Counted from the stretch's first letter, positions 1 to 6,838 are shown. The stretch: 7,914 nucleotides of DNA from CAZIKB01 sp964539665 (GCA_964539665.1 CAZIKB010000198.1:1-7914); one strand, 5' to 3'. Made by a program: numbers and translations. The notes: generated by a model not told the origin, from the sequence alone.

Positions 1-45
1 TTTTTTAATTTAGGAGCCACCAATCTTAATTTCAACTAAATATAA

Positions 46-345
46 TACATTTTCGGATACAAAGTTCGCTATGGTACCGAGTCACAAAATTATGATACTG
101 TTATTGATGTAGGAAATGTTACATCAGTAATCCTGGATAGTTTAGAAATCAGTAAGACGTATTATTTTGTGGTTACGGCTTATGACCTAACGAGCAACGA
201 AAGTGATTTTTCTGCTGAGGTTTCATTGCTAATTAATCCTCCTGCTGATACACAGGCGCCAGAACCTCCTAAAAACATTAAGATTGTAGTTAGTACTACT
301 AGTAGTATTAGCGTAGCGAAAGCTATAAAAAATTCAAAAGAATGA
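46..345 (+). pseudogene. Fibronectin type III domain C-terminal fragment (gene remnant)
   Basis: The open frame of 99 codons reads GYKVRYGT, then DVGNVTSVILDSLEISKTYY, FVVTAYD and SNESDFSAEVS. This is the central and C-terminal part of a fibronectin type III domain of the kind found in large secreted or surface proteins. After it come a proline-rich linker (INPPADTQAPEPPKNIKIV), which resembles the start of a further FnIII domain, and a short tail ending at TGA 343-345. No start codon or ribosome site precedes the domain, and in the same frame TAA codons lie at 37-39 and 43-45. The first beta strands of the domain, normally ending in a tryptophan before GYKV, are therefore missing or decayed. 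Bases 1-36 in this frame (NLGATNLNFN) may be a worn version of that part. It is most likely the 3' remnant of a broken gene whose body lies left of the window; a sequencing error near 37-45 is the alternative. The domain call is firm and the pseudogene status is inferred. Confidence 0.6.
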
Positions 346-348
346 ACG

Positions 349-370
349 ACCTCGGAGCAAGTTCCGAGGT
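349..370. other. Perfect 8-bp hairpin after the FnIII stop
   Basis: ACCTCGGA (349-356) pairs perfectly with TCCGAGGT (363-370) around a six-base loop. It starts three bases after the TGA stop and has no T tract of its own. It stands immediately upstream of the intrinsic terminator at 381-422 and probably forms a tandem 3' structure with it. Confidence 0.6.
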
Positions 371-380
371 AACCCAAGGT

Positions 381-422
381 AGTCGAGCTTGAAAATCAGA
401 GATTCTAAGCTCGGCTTTTTTT
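381..422 (+). terminator. Rho-independent terminator downstream of the FnIII remnant
   Basis: AGTCGAGCTT (381-390) pairs with AAGCTCGGCT (407-416) over ten pairs including one G-T wobble. The loop region can itself pair through AATC and GATT. Seven T residues (416-422) follow directly. This is the classic stem plus U-tract layout for a transcript coming from the left, so the remnant's transcription unit ends here. Confidence 0.8.
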
Positions 423-670
423 ATTTAGAGGCAAGCTTGGGGGAATTATACCCGAAGTGATTAAAAGCTTATTTCTACACCCAGGTTAAAAAACAGGGGG
501 GAAGTGAAGCGCCACTAAAACAAACAATAATGCGAGCACGTTAGTCCTTCAGAAATTTCAGATAAAATTAGTGAAATTAACTGTAACAATTTAGAGGGCT
601 GCTTAACTCCTTATTTATTTCTTGAGTAAACTTCTGCAAAATCTACATCAATGTTATTCTAAGCGACCTT
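423..670. other. Intergenic stretch with no recognisable gene
   Basis: Between the terminator and the palindromic repeat I see no coding frame with a start, ribosome site or recognisable protein on either strand, and no RNA gene. Stops are frequent in all frames. It may be decayed sequence related to the broken FnIII gene to the left, but nothing in it shows this directly. Confidence 0.5.
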
Positions 671-743
671 TGTGAGCGAAGAATCTGAGACCACTAACAT
701 TGTGTAAATCCAATAATTTTGTGGTCACAGATTCTTCGTCACG
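671..743. repeat. Long imperfect inverted repeat (18-bp arms)
   Basis: Bases 677-694 (CGAAGAATCTGAGACCAC) and 721-738 (GTGGTCACAGATTCTTCG) are reverse complements with one mismatch, separated by a 26-base spacer. Skipping one bulged G at 676, the pairing continues outward through 671-675 and 739-743. The AGATTCTTCG core resembles dispersed intergenic palindromes that I recall from many bacterial genomes; that family resemblance is from memory. The structure lies downstream of the convergent 3' ends of the FnIII remnant and the anti-sigma gene. It lacks a T tract on either side, so it is not an obvious intrinsic terminator. Confidence 0.7.
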
Positions 744-754
744 GAGATTTGCAT

Positions 755-790
755 GAGCGATGTCGAAGGATGGATGGTTCGACTTCGCTC
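755..790. repeat. Short palindromic repeat unit (GTCGAA...TTCGAC hairpin)
   Basis: GAGCGATGTCGAA (755-767) pairs with TTCGACTTCGCTC (778-790) with one mismatch around a ten-base loop containing GGATGGATGG. It begins 12 bases after the larger inverted repeat and probably forms one composite element with it. It is the first strong secondary structure past the anti-sigma stop codon on the minus strand, so it could protect or end that transcript, but no U tract follows it in that direction. Confidence 0.65.
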
Positions 791-852
791 GCTTCAATAA
801 ATTATACAAAAGTAGATGTTTTAAACAAAAGAGACAATTTTATTTATCAGAA

Positions 853-2124
853 TCATTCAGGCTTTTCTTTTTGCAAAATTGCCCGGGTAGACTCCTGCTG
901 TAAATCTATTTTATAGATTAATCTATCTTTGATGACAACTCGAATGGTTTGATCCTGCCATTTTTCTAACCGAATCTCTGCAGGATCAATTTCTAAAAAA
1001 TCTGATCCAACATACCAATCCATTTCCAGGCTTTTAACATCTTGTTTCAATATTTTCACAGAAAAAGATTGCGGCCGCTGCCGGTCTTCGTCAAGCGTTG
1101 GATTCTCTATCGTCAATCCTTCAACAGATGTCTTCAAGTGCACCTGAATGACATGGCCATTGGATTTAAAAAGAAGCTCTGAAAATGCTTGATTTCTACT
1201 TGTTTGTGCAAAATCCAGAGGACTAACACTTCGTTCCTCCATACGTATTTTATCGATTGCGCTTGTTAATTCATAATGATAAATAGTGAAATCTTTAGTT
1301 TTTTGAGCACCTGCTTTGGCGTCTATGTTTTCCTGGTTTAAACTAAACTCCAATTCAGGTTTTAATTTATTTCTACCCAGGGCAATCGAATCGTTTGCTG
1401 GTAAGGTCAATAAAGGTTGGATTCTTTCAATATTCGAAATCTGTACGTCTTTACCCGGTATGTGGGCAGTTTGCCCCCTGGTTGGTTTTGAGCTATATAG
1501 TTCATTTAGCTTGGCTGGCGCTGTTATTTGTTCTACATCACTCGTTTCCTGAGCTCTTCCCTCTGATGGTGGCGCTTCTTTCTTTCTCAAATCTTCTTTA
1601 TTAGATGATCGGACAGCCGTAGGTTGAACCGTGCCTTTAATTTGGCCCTTTGGGGAAGGATCGCCGGCAGCAGGAGACATTATCTTTTTAGCCAATTTGG
1701 CAATTTCAGATTGTTGTGTATCTTGCTCCGTATCGGCAGTTTCTGCTTTTTCTTCGGACAATACTTTTGATGATAAATCGGGAGACACGGGCACAATCTG
1801 TGAGATTTGTGTTCTAAAGATATAGTACAAACTCGGAGCCATGACGAACATGAAAAGCACCGCGGCAATTTTTGCCAGACGCACCCAGTGTATTTGCGAT
1901 TCACTCGACTTTTGTCCCTCAACTTGCCAGCGGATTTCCTCTTTCATTTCCCGACGCCCTATTTCACGAAGGCCGAAAATCAATTGACGCTGATTCTCCA
2001 ACTCTGCCTGACATGTTTCGCATGTCCGCAGATGGGCTTCATATTCAGTTTTTTCAGAATCATTGAGGCGTCCAAATAAGTATTGTTCGTGAGCCTCGCT
2101 TTTATGAATAGTTTGGCAGTCCAT
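853..2124 (-). CDS. Zinc-finger anti-sigma factor with large exported domain
   Basis: This 423-residue protein is the likely membrane-bound inhibitor of the ECF sigma factor encoded just upstream. Residues 1-60 form a zf-HC2/ZAS-type cytoplasmic domain with the zinc motif H31-x3-C35-x2-C38 (HLRTCETC). One membrane segment follows at about 83-103 (IAAVLFMFVMAP core). The remaining roughly 320 residues should be outside the cytoplasm: a low-complexity Glu/Lys/Ser/Pro-rich linker (about 118-235), then a probably beta-rich C-terminal region (about 290-415) that I do not recognise. I start at ATG 2122-2124 because AAGGAG (2131-2136) lies six bases upstream; a longer frame from 2187 has no such site and would overlap the sigma gene. 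The SD overlaps the sigma gene's TGA, so the two are probably translationally coupled. The stop is TGA. The anti-sigma call rests on the zinc motif, membrane pass and position; the sensing domain is unknown. Confidence 0.85.
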   Translation of the reverse strand: MDCQTIHKSEAHEQYLFGRLNDSEKTEYEAHLRTCETCQAELENQRQLIFGLREIGRREMKEEIRWQVEGQKSSESQIHWVRLAKIAAVLFMFVMAPSLYYIFRTQISQIVPVSPDLSSKVLSEEKAETADTEQDTQQSEIAKLAKKIMSPAAGDPSPKGQIKGTVQPTAVRSSNKEDLRKKEAPPSEGRAQETSDVEQITAPAKLNELYSSKPTRGQTAHIPGKDVQISNIERIQPLLTLPANDSIALGRNKLKPELEFSLNQENIDAKAGAQKTKDFTIYHYELTSAIDKIRMEERSVSPLDFAQTSRNQAFSELLFKSNGHVIQVHLKTSVEGLTIENPTLDEDRQRPQSFSVKILKQDVKSLEMDWYVGSDFLEIDPAEIRLEKWQDQTIRVVIKDRLIYKIDLQQESTRAILQKEKPE

Positions 2125-2130
2125 CAATTT

Positions 2131-2136
2131 CTCCTT
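2131..2136 (-). promoter_or_regulatory. Shine-Dalgarno site of the anti-sigma gene, overlapping the sigma stop
   Basis: Read on the minus strand, the junction is TGAAGGAGAAATTGATG. The sigma factor stop TGA (2138-2136) shares a base with the AAGGAG site, and the anti-sigma ATG follows six bases later. This fixes the anti-sigma start and suggests coupled translation that would keep sigma and anti-sigma in proportion. Confidence 0.85.
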
Positions 2137-2702
2137 CAGGCCTCTGCCATGAGTGATTTCAAAATGGTTTCCAAAGATTTTTTGCATTGATATTTTTTCG
2201 ATTTAGCTACATCCGGATTGGCAAAGCCCAGGATTCTGGCTATATCCTGCAAATTTCTTTCCTCAAAATAAAAAAGCATAAGTAATTTTTTACAAACCGG
2301 ATTTATTTCATTAAGCGCCTTCCGGACAGTCTCAGCTTTCTCTCCTTTTATCAGGCCATCCAATGAAGATGGATTCCCATCTGGTGTATCAATTGATATT
2401 TCTTTGCTATCGTACTTTTTCCGTTTACGCAACTCAGCCATCCATTTGTTTTTTGCGATTGCCTGGATATAGGTACTCAATTTTGACGTCAGTTCAAAAT
2501 TACCAGAGTTGACCTTCTGCCAGAGCACTATGATCGCCTCCTGAAGTATATCTTCTGCATCGGATTCATTTCCGCCATGAGATGTAATATAGCTAAATAT
2601 TAATTTTTTATAGCGTACAAAGAGTTCGCCCAGAACATACCGGTCATTGCTTTTAATTCGGTTGATAAATTGCTGCTCTGGGAATAATTTAATTTTTAGC
2701 AT
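2136..2702 (-). CDS. ECF-family RNA polymerase sigma factor
   Basis: This 188-residue protein has the usual ECF size and two-domain layout. Sigma region 2 spans about residues 12-95, with the conserved DAEDILQEAIIVLW (48-61) for core polymerase and -10 contact, and a basic stretch ELRKRKK ending region 2.4. A variable linker (100-122) leads to region 4 (about 125-180), whose helix-turn-helix reads NLQDIARILGF followed by NPDVAKSKKYQCKK. That last motif is typical of sigma factors of Bacteroidetes and relatives. The ATG at 2702 is preceded by AAAGGA at a short spacing of about three bases, a modest ribosome site. It is first in a two-gene unit with the anti-sigma factor, 11 bases apart, and is divergent from the VIT-VWA gene. 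Its target promoters are unknown; self-activation and control of the divergent gene are common arrangements but not shown here. Confidence 0.93.
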   Translation of the reverse strand: MLKIKLFPEQQFINRIKSNDRYVLGELFVRYKKLIFSYITSHGGNESDAEDILQEAIIVLWQKVNSGNFELTSKLSTYIQAIAKNKWMAELRKRKKYDSKEISIDTPDGNPSSLDGLIKGEKAETVRKALNEINPVCKKLLMLFYFEERNLQDIARILGFANPDVAKSKKYQCKKSLETILKSLMAEA

Positions 2703-2967
2703 TTATCCTTTATGTATTGATGTCATTAATAGTCTAAAAGTAAATCAATATTCGCAAATTTGCAAGTTAAAAACCAATTTAGTTTCATGTAGTACAAATA
2801 ATAACATATCAATTTTAGTTTTCAGAGAAAATGCAATATTTAGCATTCACCTTTCTTCTAAAACTGATATTAATAGATAAACAGGTGCAAATAATTAATT
2901 ATTGTTAAATAATGAGTCTTTTTAGGTGAGTAGAATAGTTTAAATATTAAAACAAGGAGTGAACAAA
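2703..2967. promoter_or_regulatory. AT-rich divergent promoter region
   Basis: These 265 bases separate the sigma gene (minus) from the VIT-VWA gene (plus) and must hold the promoters for both unless one is read through. I see no convincing paired -35/-10 boxes: TTGTTA (2902-2907) and TAGAAT (2931-2936) face the plus-strand gene but lie 23 bases apart, too far for a standard promoter. There is a perfect ten-base palindrome GCAAATTTGC (2754-2763), about 50 bases upstream of the sigma start, which could be an operator or chance in AT-rich DNA. No small gene is visible. Confidence 0.4.
2954..2959 (+). promoter_or_regulatory. Shine-Dalgarno site deciding the VIT-VWA start
   Basis: AAGGAG ends eight bases before ATG 2968. 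The in-frame GTG at 2959 begins on the last base of this site and so cannot be the start. This sets the start at 2968 and places the signal peptide at the N-terminus. Confidence 0.85.
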
Positions 2968-5187
2968 ATGAAAAGCAAACACATCTTATCGTCATTAAGC
3001 GCAGTTTTATTTTTAATTCTGCTTGGCGTTACTGTCTTCGCTCAGGGACGGATTGTTATTTCAGATCGACCTGATTTGATCCAAAACAAGCCAGTTTATT
3101 TGAAAAGCGTGGACGCAACAATTGATCTCAAACAGGGCATCGGGAATATCAGGCTTGAGCAAACGTTTCATAATCCTTCACCCAGGCAATTGGAAGGCGA
3201 ATATCTTTTCGCGCTTCCAGGCAACGCTCAGGTGCATGATTTTCATCTCTATATAAACGGTAAGAAAACCCATGGGGAAATACTTGGCAGCAAGGAGGCT
3301 ACCGATATTTATGAAGGCATTGTACGAAAATTACGCGATCCGGCCTTACTGGAATATGTGGGACATCGCCTGTTCAAAGCCCGGATATTTCCAATCACAC
3401 CTAATAGTGATCGCAAAATTGAATTGTCTTATGCTCAGGTAATTTCTTACAATTCCGGCACATTTCGTTTTTCACTGCCGATACGCCAGAGCGGGCAGGG
3501 AATCATTGAAACATATCACCTGACCATCAATTTAGAAACCGAAGCCCCTCTGGCTAACATCTATTCTCCCTCTCATGAAATAGATGTTACCAGAGAAGGC
3601 GGGAACAAAGCTCGCATTACATTTGAAGCCAATCATTTGCAGGCTGACAAAGACTTTCTGCTCTATTATAATCTTGCCGATCAGGATGTGAACGCCACTG
3701 TGCTAACCTTCAGACCCAGGTCGGACAGGGATGGTTATTTCATGCTCCTGGCAGCGCCTGCTTATGATGTAACTAAAAATAAACCTGTACCAAAAGATAT
3801 TATCTTCGTGGTTGACGTGTCTGGCAGTATGGCAGGAGAGAAAATAAAGCAAGCCAGAGAAGCTCTGCGTTACTGTGTAAATTCACTGCATTCAGAAGAT
3901 AGATTCGAAATCATTCGCTTTAGCTCCTCAATTGAAAATTTTCAAAATAGTTTAAAAAAGGCTGGCAAGGATGAAAAAGAAAACGCACTCTATTTTATTG
4001 ATAATCTCAGATCGGCCGGAGGCACCAACATCGATGGAGCTTTGAAGCAGGCGCTTAGCTTAAAGAACAAATCCGATGGCCGGCCAACCAGTATTGTATT
4101 TATGACAGATGGTCTGCCTACCGAAGGAGAAACAGACATAAATCGCATCCTTCAAAATGTGAAAAATGAGCAAAAAGGATATATTCGTATTTTCAACTTT
4201 GGCGTGGGTTATGATGTCAATACTTATTTACTGGATAAACTCTCAGACGACAGCCACGGCAGCGCCAATTATGTAAAACCGGGTGAAAATATTGAAAGAG
4301 AGGTGTCAGAATTTTTCGCAAAGAATTCAAATCCTGTGTTGACTAATCCAAAATTAGATTTTGGTAATTTAAAGATTTACGATGTTTATCCGCAAAAATT
4401 GTCGGATATATTTCAGGGCCAGCGAGTCAGTGCGATTGGTCGTTATCGGTCGCCGGGAAATTCGAGCATTGCGCTGACTGGCCAGCAAGGGGACAAAACA
4501 CGTCGCTTTGAATACACAACGACATTTGAAAGACGAGAAACTGACAACGAGTTTATTGCCACCCTGTGGGCAAACCGCAAAGTGGCCCATTTATTAACAC
4601 AAATTCGATTTAATGGCGAGAATTCTGAGCTTGTAGAAACTATTAAAAATTTGGGAATAGAGTTCGGCATTGTCACGCCATATACTTCCTATTTGGTCAC
4701 AGAACAGGAAAACGAACTAATGGCACTGGAGCAAAATATATTTGACTCACCATTCAATGCGCCGGCAATAAGACTACAATCTGCAAAGAAAGCCAGAGAG
4801 GCTCTTTCAGCCGAAGACGAGGAGGGTGTAGGCACGCAAGTCTTTTTGAAAACATTGTCAGCGCCACCTCTGGCAGATTCAAAATCAACTGGCAGGGGGG
4901 CGGTTCTGTCCAGTAGATTAAAGAGACAAATTGCCGCCAGTGATAAGGAAATGAACATGATTCTTACAATTCAGAAAATTGGCGAGAAAACTTTTCACTT
5001 GAAAAACGGTGTATGGATTGAAAGTGATTTTGACCTGAAAAATCGTGCTGCTATAATTGTTAAGTTTCTAAGTAAAGAATACTTTGCTTTGAGCAGAAAA
5101 GATAGTCAGCTAAGAAGAATATTGGCGTTAGGGGAGCAGGTCATGTTTAAATGGCAAAATAAAATTTACAACGTGACGAATAACTAA
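2968..5187 (+). CDS. Secreted VIT and von Willebrand factor A domain protein
   Basis: This 739-residue protein resembles the core of inter-alpha-trypsin inhibitor heavy chains and their bacterial relatives. Residues 1-25 are a signal peptide (basic start, hydrophobic core LFLILLGV, cleavage probably after VFA). A VIT domain follows at about 40-160, with the characteristic RDPALLEY (123-130) and a KARIFPI segment. The VWA domain spans about 276-450 and has a complete metal-ion-dependent adhesion site: D283-x-S285-x-S287 (DVSGS), T353 (GGTN) and D381 (TDG). It should therefore bind a divalent cation and a protein ligand. The rest (450-600) carries the GIVTPYTSYLV motif usual after VWA in this family, and the last 70 residues include TFHLKNGVWIESDF and YFALSRKDSQLRRILALGE. 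No C-terminal anchor or sorting signal is seen, so it is probably periplasmic or secreted. It stands alone and divergent from the sigma/anti-sigma pair. The ligand is unknown. Confidence 0.92.
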   Translation: MKSKHILSSLSAVLFLILLGVTVFAQGRIVISDRPDLIQNKPVYLKSVDATIDLKQGIGNIRLEQTFHNPSPRQLEGEYLFALPGNAQVHDFHLYINGKKTHGEILGSKEATDIYEGIVRKLRDPALLEYVGHRLFKARIFPITPNSDRKIELSYAQVISYNSGTFRFSLPIRQSGQGIIETYHLTINLETEAPLANIYSPSHEIDVTREGGNKARITFEANHLQADKDFLLYYNLADQDVNATVLTFRPRSDRDGYFMLLAAPAYDVTKNKPVPKDIIFVVDVSGSMAGEKIKQAREALRYCVNSLHSEDRFEIIRFSSSIENFQNSLKKAGKDEKENALYFIDNLRSAGGTNIDGALKQALSLKNKSDGRPTSIVFMTDGLPTEGETDINRILQNVKNEQKGYIRIFNFGVGYDVNTYLLDKLSDDSHGSANYVKPGENIEREVSEFFAKNSNPVLTNPKLDFGNLKIYDVYPQKLSDIFQGQRVSAIGRYRSPGNSSIALTGQQGDKTRRFEYTTTFERRETDNEFIATLWANRKVAHLLTQIRFNGENSELVETIKNLGIEFGIVTPYTSYLVTEQENELMALEQNIFDSPFNAPAIRLQSAKKAREALSAEDEEGVGTQVFLKTLSAPPLADSKSTGRGAVLSSRLKRQIAASDKEMNMILTIQKIGEKTFHLKNGVWIESDFDLKNRAAIIVKFLSKEYFALSRKDSQLRRILALGEQVMFKWQNKIYNVTNN

Positions 5188-5188
5188 A

Positions 5189-5202
5189 TGTTCTTTTGAA
5201 CA
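5189..5202. other. Small hairpin just after the VIT-VWA stop
   Basis: TGTTC (5189-5193) and GAACA (5198-5202) pair perfectly around TTTT. It is short and lacks a following T tract, so it is at most part of the 3' end structure of the VIT-VWA transcript. Confidence 0.3.
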
Positions 5203-5255
5203 ATTCTCGGTAGCAGCTATTTTATTCTTCTCATGGCGAAATCACAATTGTGGAT

Positions 5256-5292
5256 GAAGCAATCTCCTGCCAAAATGGTTGGAGATTGTTTC
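5256..5292. repeat. Long hairpin with 12-bp arms, repeat-like
   Basis: GAAGCAATCTCC (5256-5267) pairs with GGAGATTGTTTC (5281-5292), with one G-T wobble. Inside, GCCA (5269-5272) and TGGT (5276-5279) continue the stem past one mismatch to an AAA loop. The GGAGATTG-TTTC half resembles a dispersed intergenic palindrome (GGAGATTGCTTCG type) that I recall from other genomes. It lies in the 226-base gap between the VIT-VWA gene and the phosphatase locus, which holds no convincing gene. Confidence 0.65.
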
Positions 5293-5325
5293 ATTTCCTT
5301 CTGCACGCGATATAATGTTCTCAAT

Positions 5326-5359
5326 AAAGCTCACAACCATTGTGAGTTTATTTTTATTT
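5326..5359 (+). terminator. Probable intrinsic terminator after the VIT-VWA gene
   Basis: CTCACAA (5330-5336) and TTGTGAG (5340-5346) pair perfectly around a three-base loop. The pairing extends through AAA and TTT if one G is bulged. It is followed by the T-rich run TTTATTTTTATTT. It would end transcripts from the VIT-VWA gene and separate it from the phosphatase locus. The stem is short and AT-leaning, so strength is uncertain. Confidence 0.6.
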
Positions 5360-5385
5360 ACATCTTAAAATATTTTTCGTACTTT
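5357..5385 (+). promoter_or_regulatory. Possible sigma-70-type promoter of the phosphatase locus
   Basis: TTTACA (5357-5362, five of six matches to TTGACA) is followed after 17 bases by TACTTT (5380-5385), which keeps the first, second and last positions of TATAAT. It sits just after the probable terminator and about 30 bases before the start codon, which fits an independent transcription unit. The -10 box is poor and the region is AT-rich, so this could be chance. Confidence 0.3.
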
Positions 5386-5400
5386 CTATTTATAAAGACG

Positions 5401-5405
5401 AGGAG
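5401..5405 (+). promoter_or_regulatory. Shine-Dalgarno site of the 5414 gene
   Basis: AGGAG lies eight bases upstream of ATG 5414-5416, a standard spacing. It is the only good ribosome site in the 5414-7852 locus; nothing similar precedes the reading frame after the internal TAG. Confidence 0.8.
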
Positions 5406-5413
5406 TATAAATA

Positions 5414-6832
5414 ATGCAAAAAATATCAAAAAGTGAATATTTTGTCTGGTTATTTGTTGGTGTTATTGGATTTGCACTATTCTTGGGTTATCAATCCAAA
5501 ATTGATCCACTTTCAAAGGTGAAAGTTTCGATTGGAAGAAAAGAAGCAGCCCAGAAAGCAGAAGAGTATCTTGAAACACACGGATTCGATATTACTGAGT
5601 TGACTGAATTACAACGAGCAACAAGGTTTTTGCCTTCTCAGTCGCAACAGAGATCATATCAGCTTCTTGATTTTTCAGATGAAGACTATAAGTTTTTAGA
5701 AGAAAGATCACCGGCATACTACTGGTCTGTGGTTTGGTTCAATAATTCTGGTCGACAAATTTATGAAGCTGTGATACGACCTGATGGTGTACCATTTGGA
5801 TTTAATCACTACATTCCTGAGGATGTTCCAGGTGATAGTTTAACTCAGGATGCAGCAAAGCAGATTATGGATGAATTCCTGCAGACAAAATTTCATATAA
5901 ACTTGGGCAATTATGAACTTCTCGAAGTCAGCAGTGACAGACAGCAGTCTCGCATGGATTACTTTCTCAATTATTATTCTAAATATGATTTTCCTAATGA
6001 TATTCAATTGCATCTCAGAACAACCGTGCGTGGCAATCGTGTTGACCATGTTACAACCTTTTTTCATACACCAGAGCGATACGTAAACGCTGCAAGGCAG
6101 GAGCTTCAAAATGAAAATACTGTCAATATTGTTGTTGTTCCTGTTATTATGGTAACTATTTTTATTATTTTGAGTGTATTATATATTCTAAAGTTTCATG
6201 CAGGTGAAATTGCAATAAAGGCTCCCATTTTCGTAGGAATTCTCTATGTCTTAGTCATAACGATTATTGCGCTCAATTCATTTGGTGTTTGGTCTATTTT
6301 TGGTATAGGAATCGCAAATCCTGTAATGCGTATGATTATCTATCTGGTGGGTTATATTCTTGGCGGTGTATTTGGCGCCGTAATGATATTATTAGCCTGG
6401 TCTGTTGGTGATTCACTGGTGCGTGAAAAATGGGGCTACAAGTTAACTTTCTTTGATAAAATTTCATCTGGAAGGATTCTGTTTCCTTCCCTACTACCAT
6501 CTGTGTTCATTGGATATATGGCTGGAATGCTGGCAGTGGGTTTGTGGTCAGTTTTAACCTATTTAATTACACAAAACTTTCAGGCCTGGACCGAAAGTCG
6601 TATCGGATTATTTCTTTTGCCCTCATACCTGCCAGCTCTGGAAGTCATTGGTGAAGCACTTACTGATTCACTACTTTACAGTTTTATTGGGGCGGTCTTT
6701 CTTATAGCATTTTTTACGAAATACATTAAGTTTGTTAAAAATCAGACTGTCGTGACTTTTTTAGCAATTTTGTTTATGGCCATGCTTGTTTCTTTCGGTC
6801 AGTCCATAATACCACTCTATCCATTTTATTAG
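5414..6832 (+). CDS. N-terminal part of membrane SpoIIE-type phosphatase: exported sensor region plus truncated CPBP-like membrane domain
   Basis: The 472 residues begin with a membrane segment (10-26), then an exported region (about 30-235) with two repeats of the form RKEAAQKAEEYL / TQDAAKQIMDEFL. Each is followed by strands (YYWSVVWF, PDGVPFGFNHYIP), as in the PepSY-like sensor part of some CPBP-family proteins. Hydrophobic segments follow at about 238-259, 271-290, 304-330, 359-386, 418-436 and 445-465. The last ones (GEALTDSLLYS, then FLAILFMAMLVSFGQS) match the positions of CPBP motifs 1 and 2, but the catalytic EExxxR and histidine are absent, so protease activity is unlikely. The frame ends at TAG 6830-6832 and continues in the same phase into the phosphatase at 6839. 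The natural gene is therefore probably 5414-7852, about 812 residues, with this TAG as a nonsense change, a recoded codon or an error. If TAG acts as a stop, the product is a membrane protein lacking its last segments and its output domain. The CPBP relation is inferred. Confidence 0.75.
   Translation: MQKISKSEYFVWLFVGVIGFALFLGYQSKIDPLSKVKVSIGRKEAAQKAEEYLETHGFDITELTELQRATRFLPSQSQQRSYQLLDFSDEDYKFLEERSPAYYWSVVWFNNSGRQIYEAVIRPDGVPFGFNHYIPEDVPGDSLTQDAAKQIMDEFLQTKFHINLGNYELLEVSSDRQQSRMDYFLNYYSKYDFPNDIQLHLRTTVRGNRVDHVTTFFHTPERYVNAARQELQNENTVNIVVVPVIMVTIFIILSVLYILKFHAGEIAIKAPIFVGILYVLVITIIALNSFGVWSIFGIGIANPVMRMIIYLVGYILGGVFGAVMILLAWSVGDSLVREKWGYKLTFFDKISSGRILFPSLLPSVFIGYMAGMLAVGLWSVLTYLITQNFQAWTESRIGLFLLPSYLPALEVIGEALTDSLLYSFIGAVFLIAFFTKYIKFVKNQTVVTFLAILFMAMLVSFGQSIIPLYPFY
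6830..6832 (+). other. In-frame TAG codon interrupting the membrane-phosphatase gene
   Basis: The codons read Pro-Phe-Tyr-TAG-Arg-Tyr-Leu-Ile. The frames on both sides are in the same phase and nothing is lost or gained. The hydrophobic segment pattern runs across it. It lies between the parts that correspond to CPBP motif 2 (FGQS) and motif 3 (FILGWLFVRYDLI), which are normally about 20-30 residues apart in one domain. A single base change from TGG (Trp), TAT/TAC (Tyr), CAG (Gln) or AAG (Lys) would produce it. Confidence 0.8.
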
Positions 6833-6838
6833 CGCTAT

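Noticed and set aside
180..377. Minus-strand hydrophobic 65-residue frame
   Set aside because: It is antisense to the well-matched FnIII frame and starts within the hairpin and terminator region.
671..790. Intrinsic terminator for the anti-sigma transcript
   Set aside because: The palindromes are strong, but no T tract follows either one on the minus strand.
719..916. Possible 65-residue plus-strand gene
   Set aside because: It begins inside an inverted repeat and ends inside the anti-sigma gene on the other strand; no ribosome site and no recognisable protein.
853..2187. Longer anti-sigma reading frame beginning at 2187
   Set aside because: It lacks a ribosome site, overlaps the sigma coding region by about 50 bases, and the true zinc-finger start MDCQ at 2124 has a strong AAGGAG.
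2959..2967. GTG start at 2959 for the VIT-VWA protein
   Set aside because: The GTG begins within the ribosome binding site; ATG 2968 is correctly spaced and begins a normal signal peptide.
5233..5436. Possible 67-residue gene upstream of the phosphatase locus
   Set aside because: It runs through two hairpins and the start of the next gene, has no ribosome site, and its translation resembles no protein.
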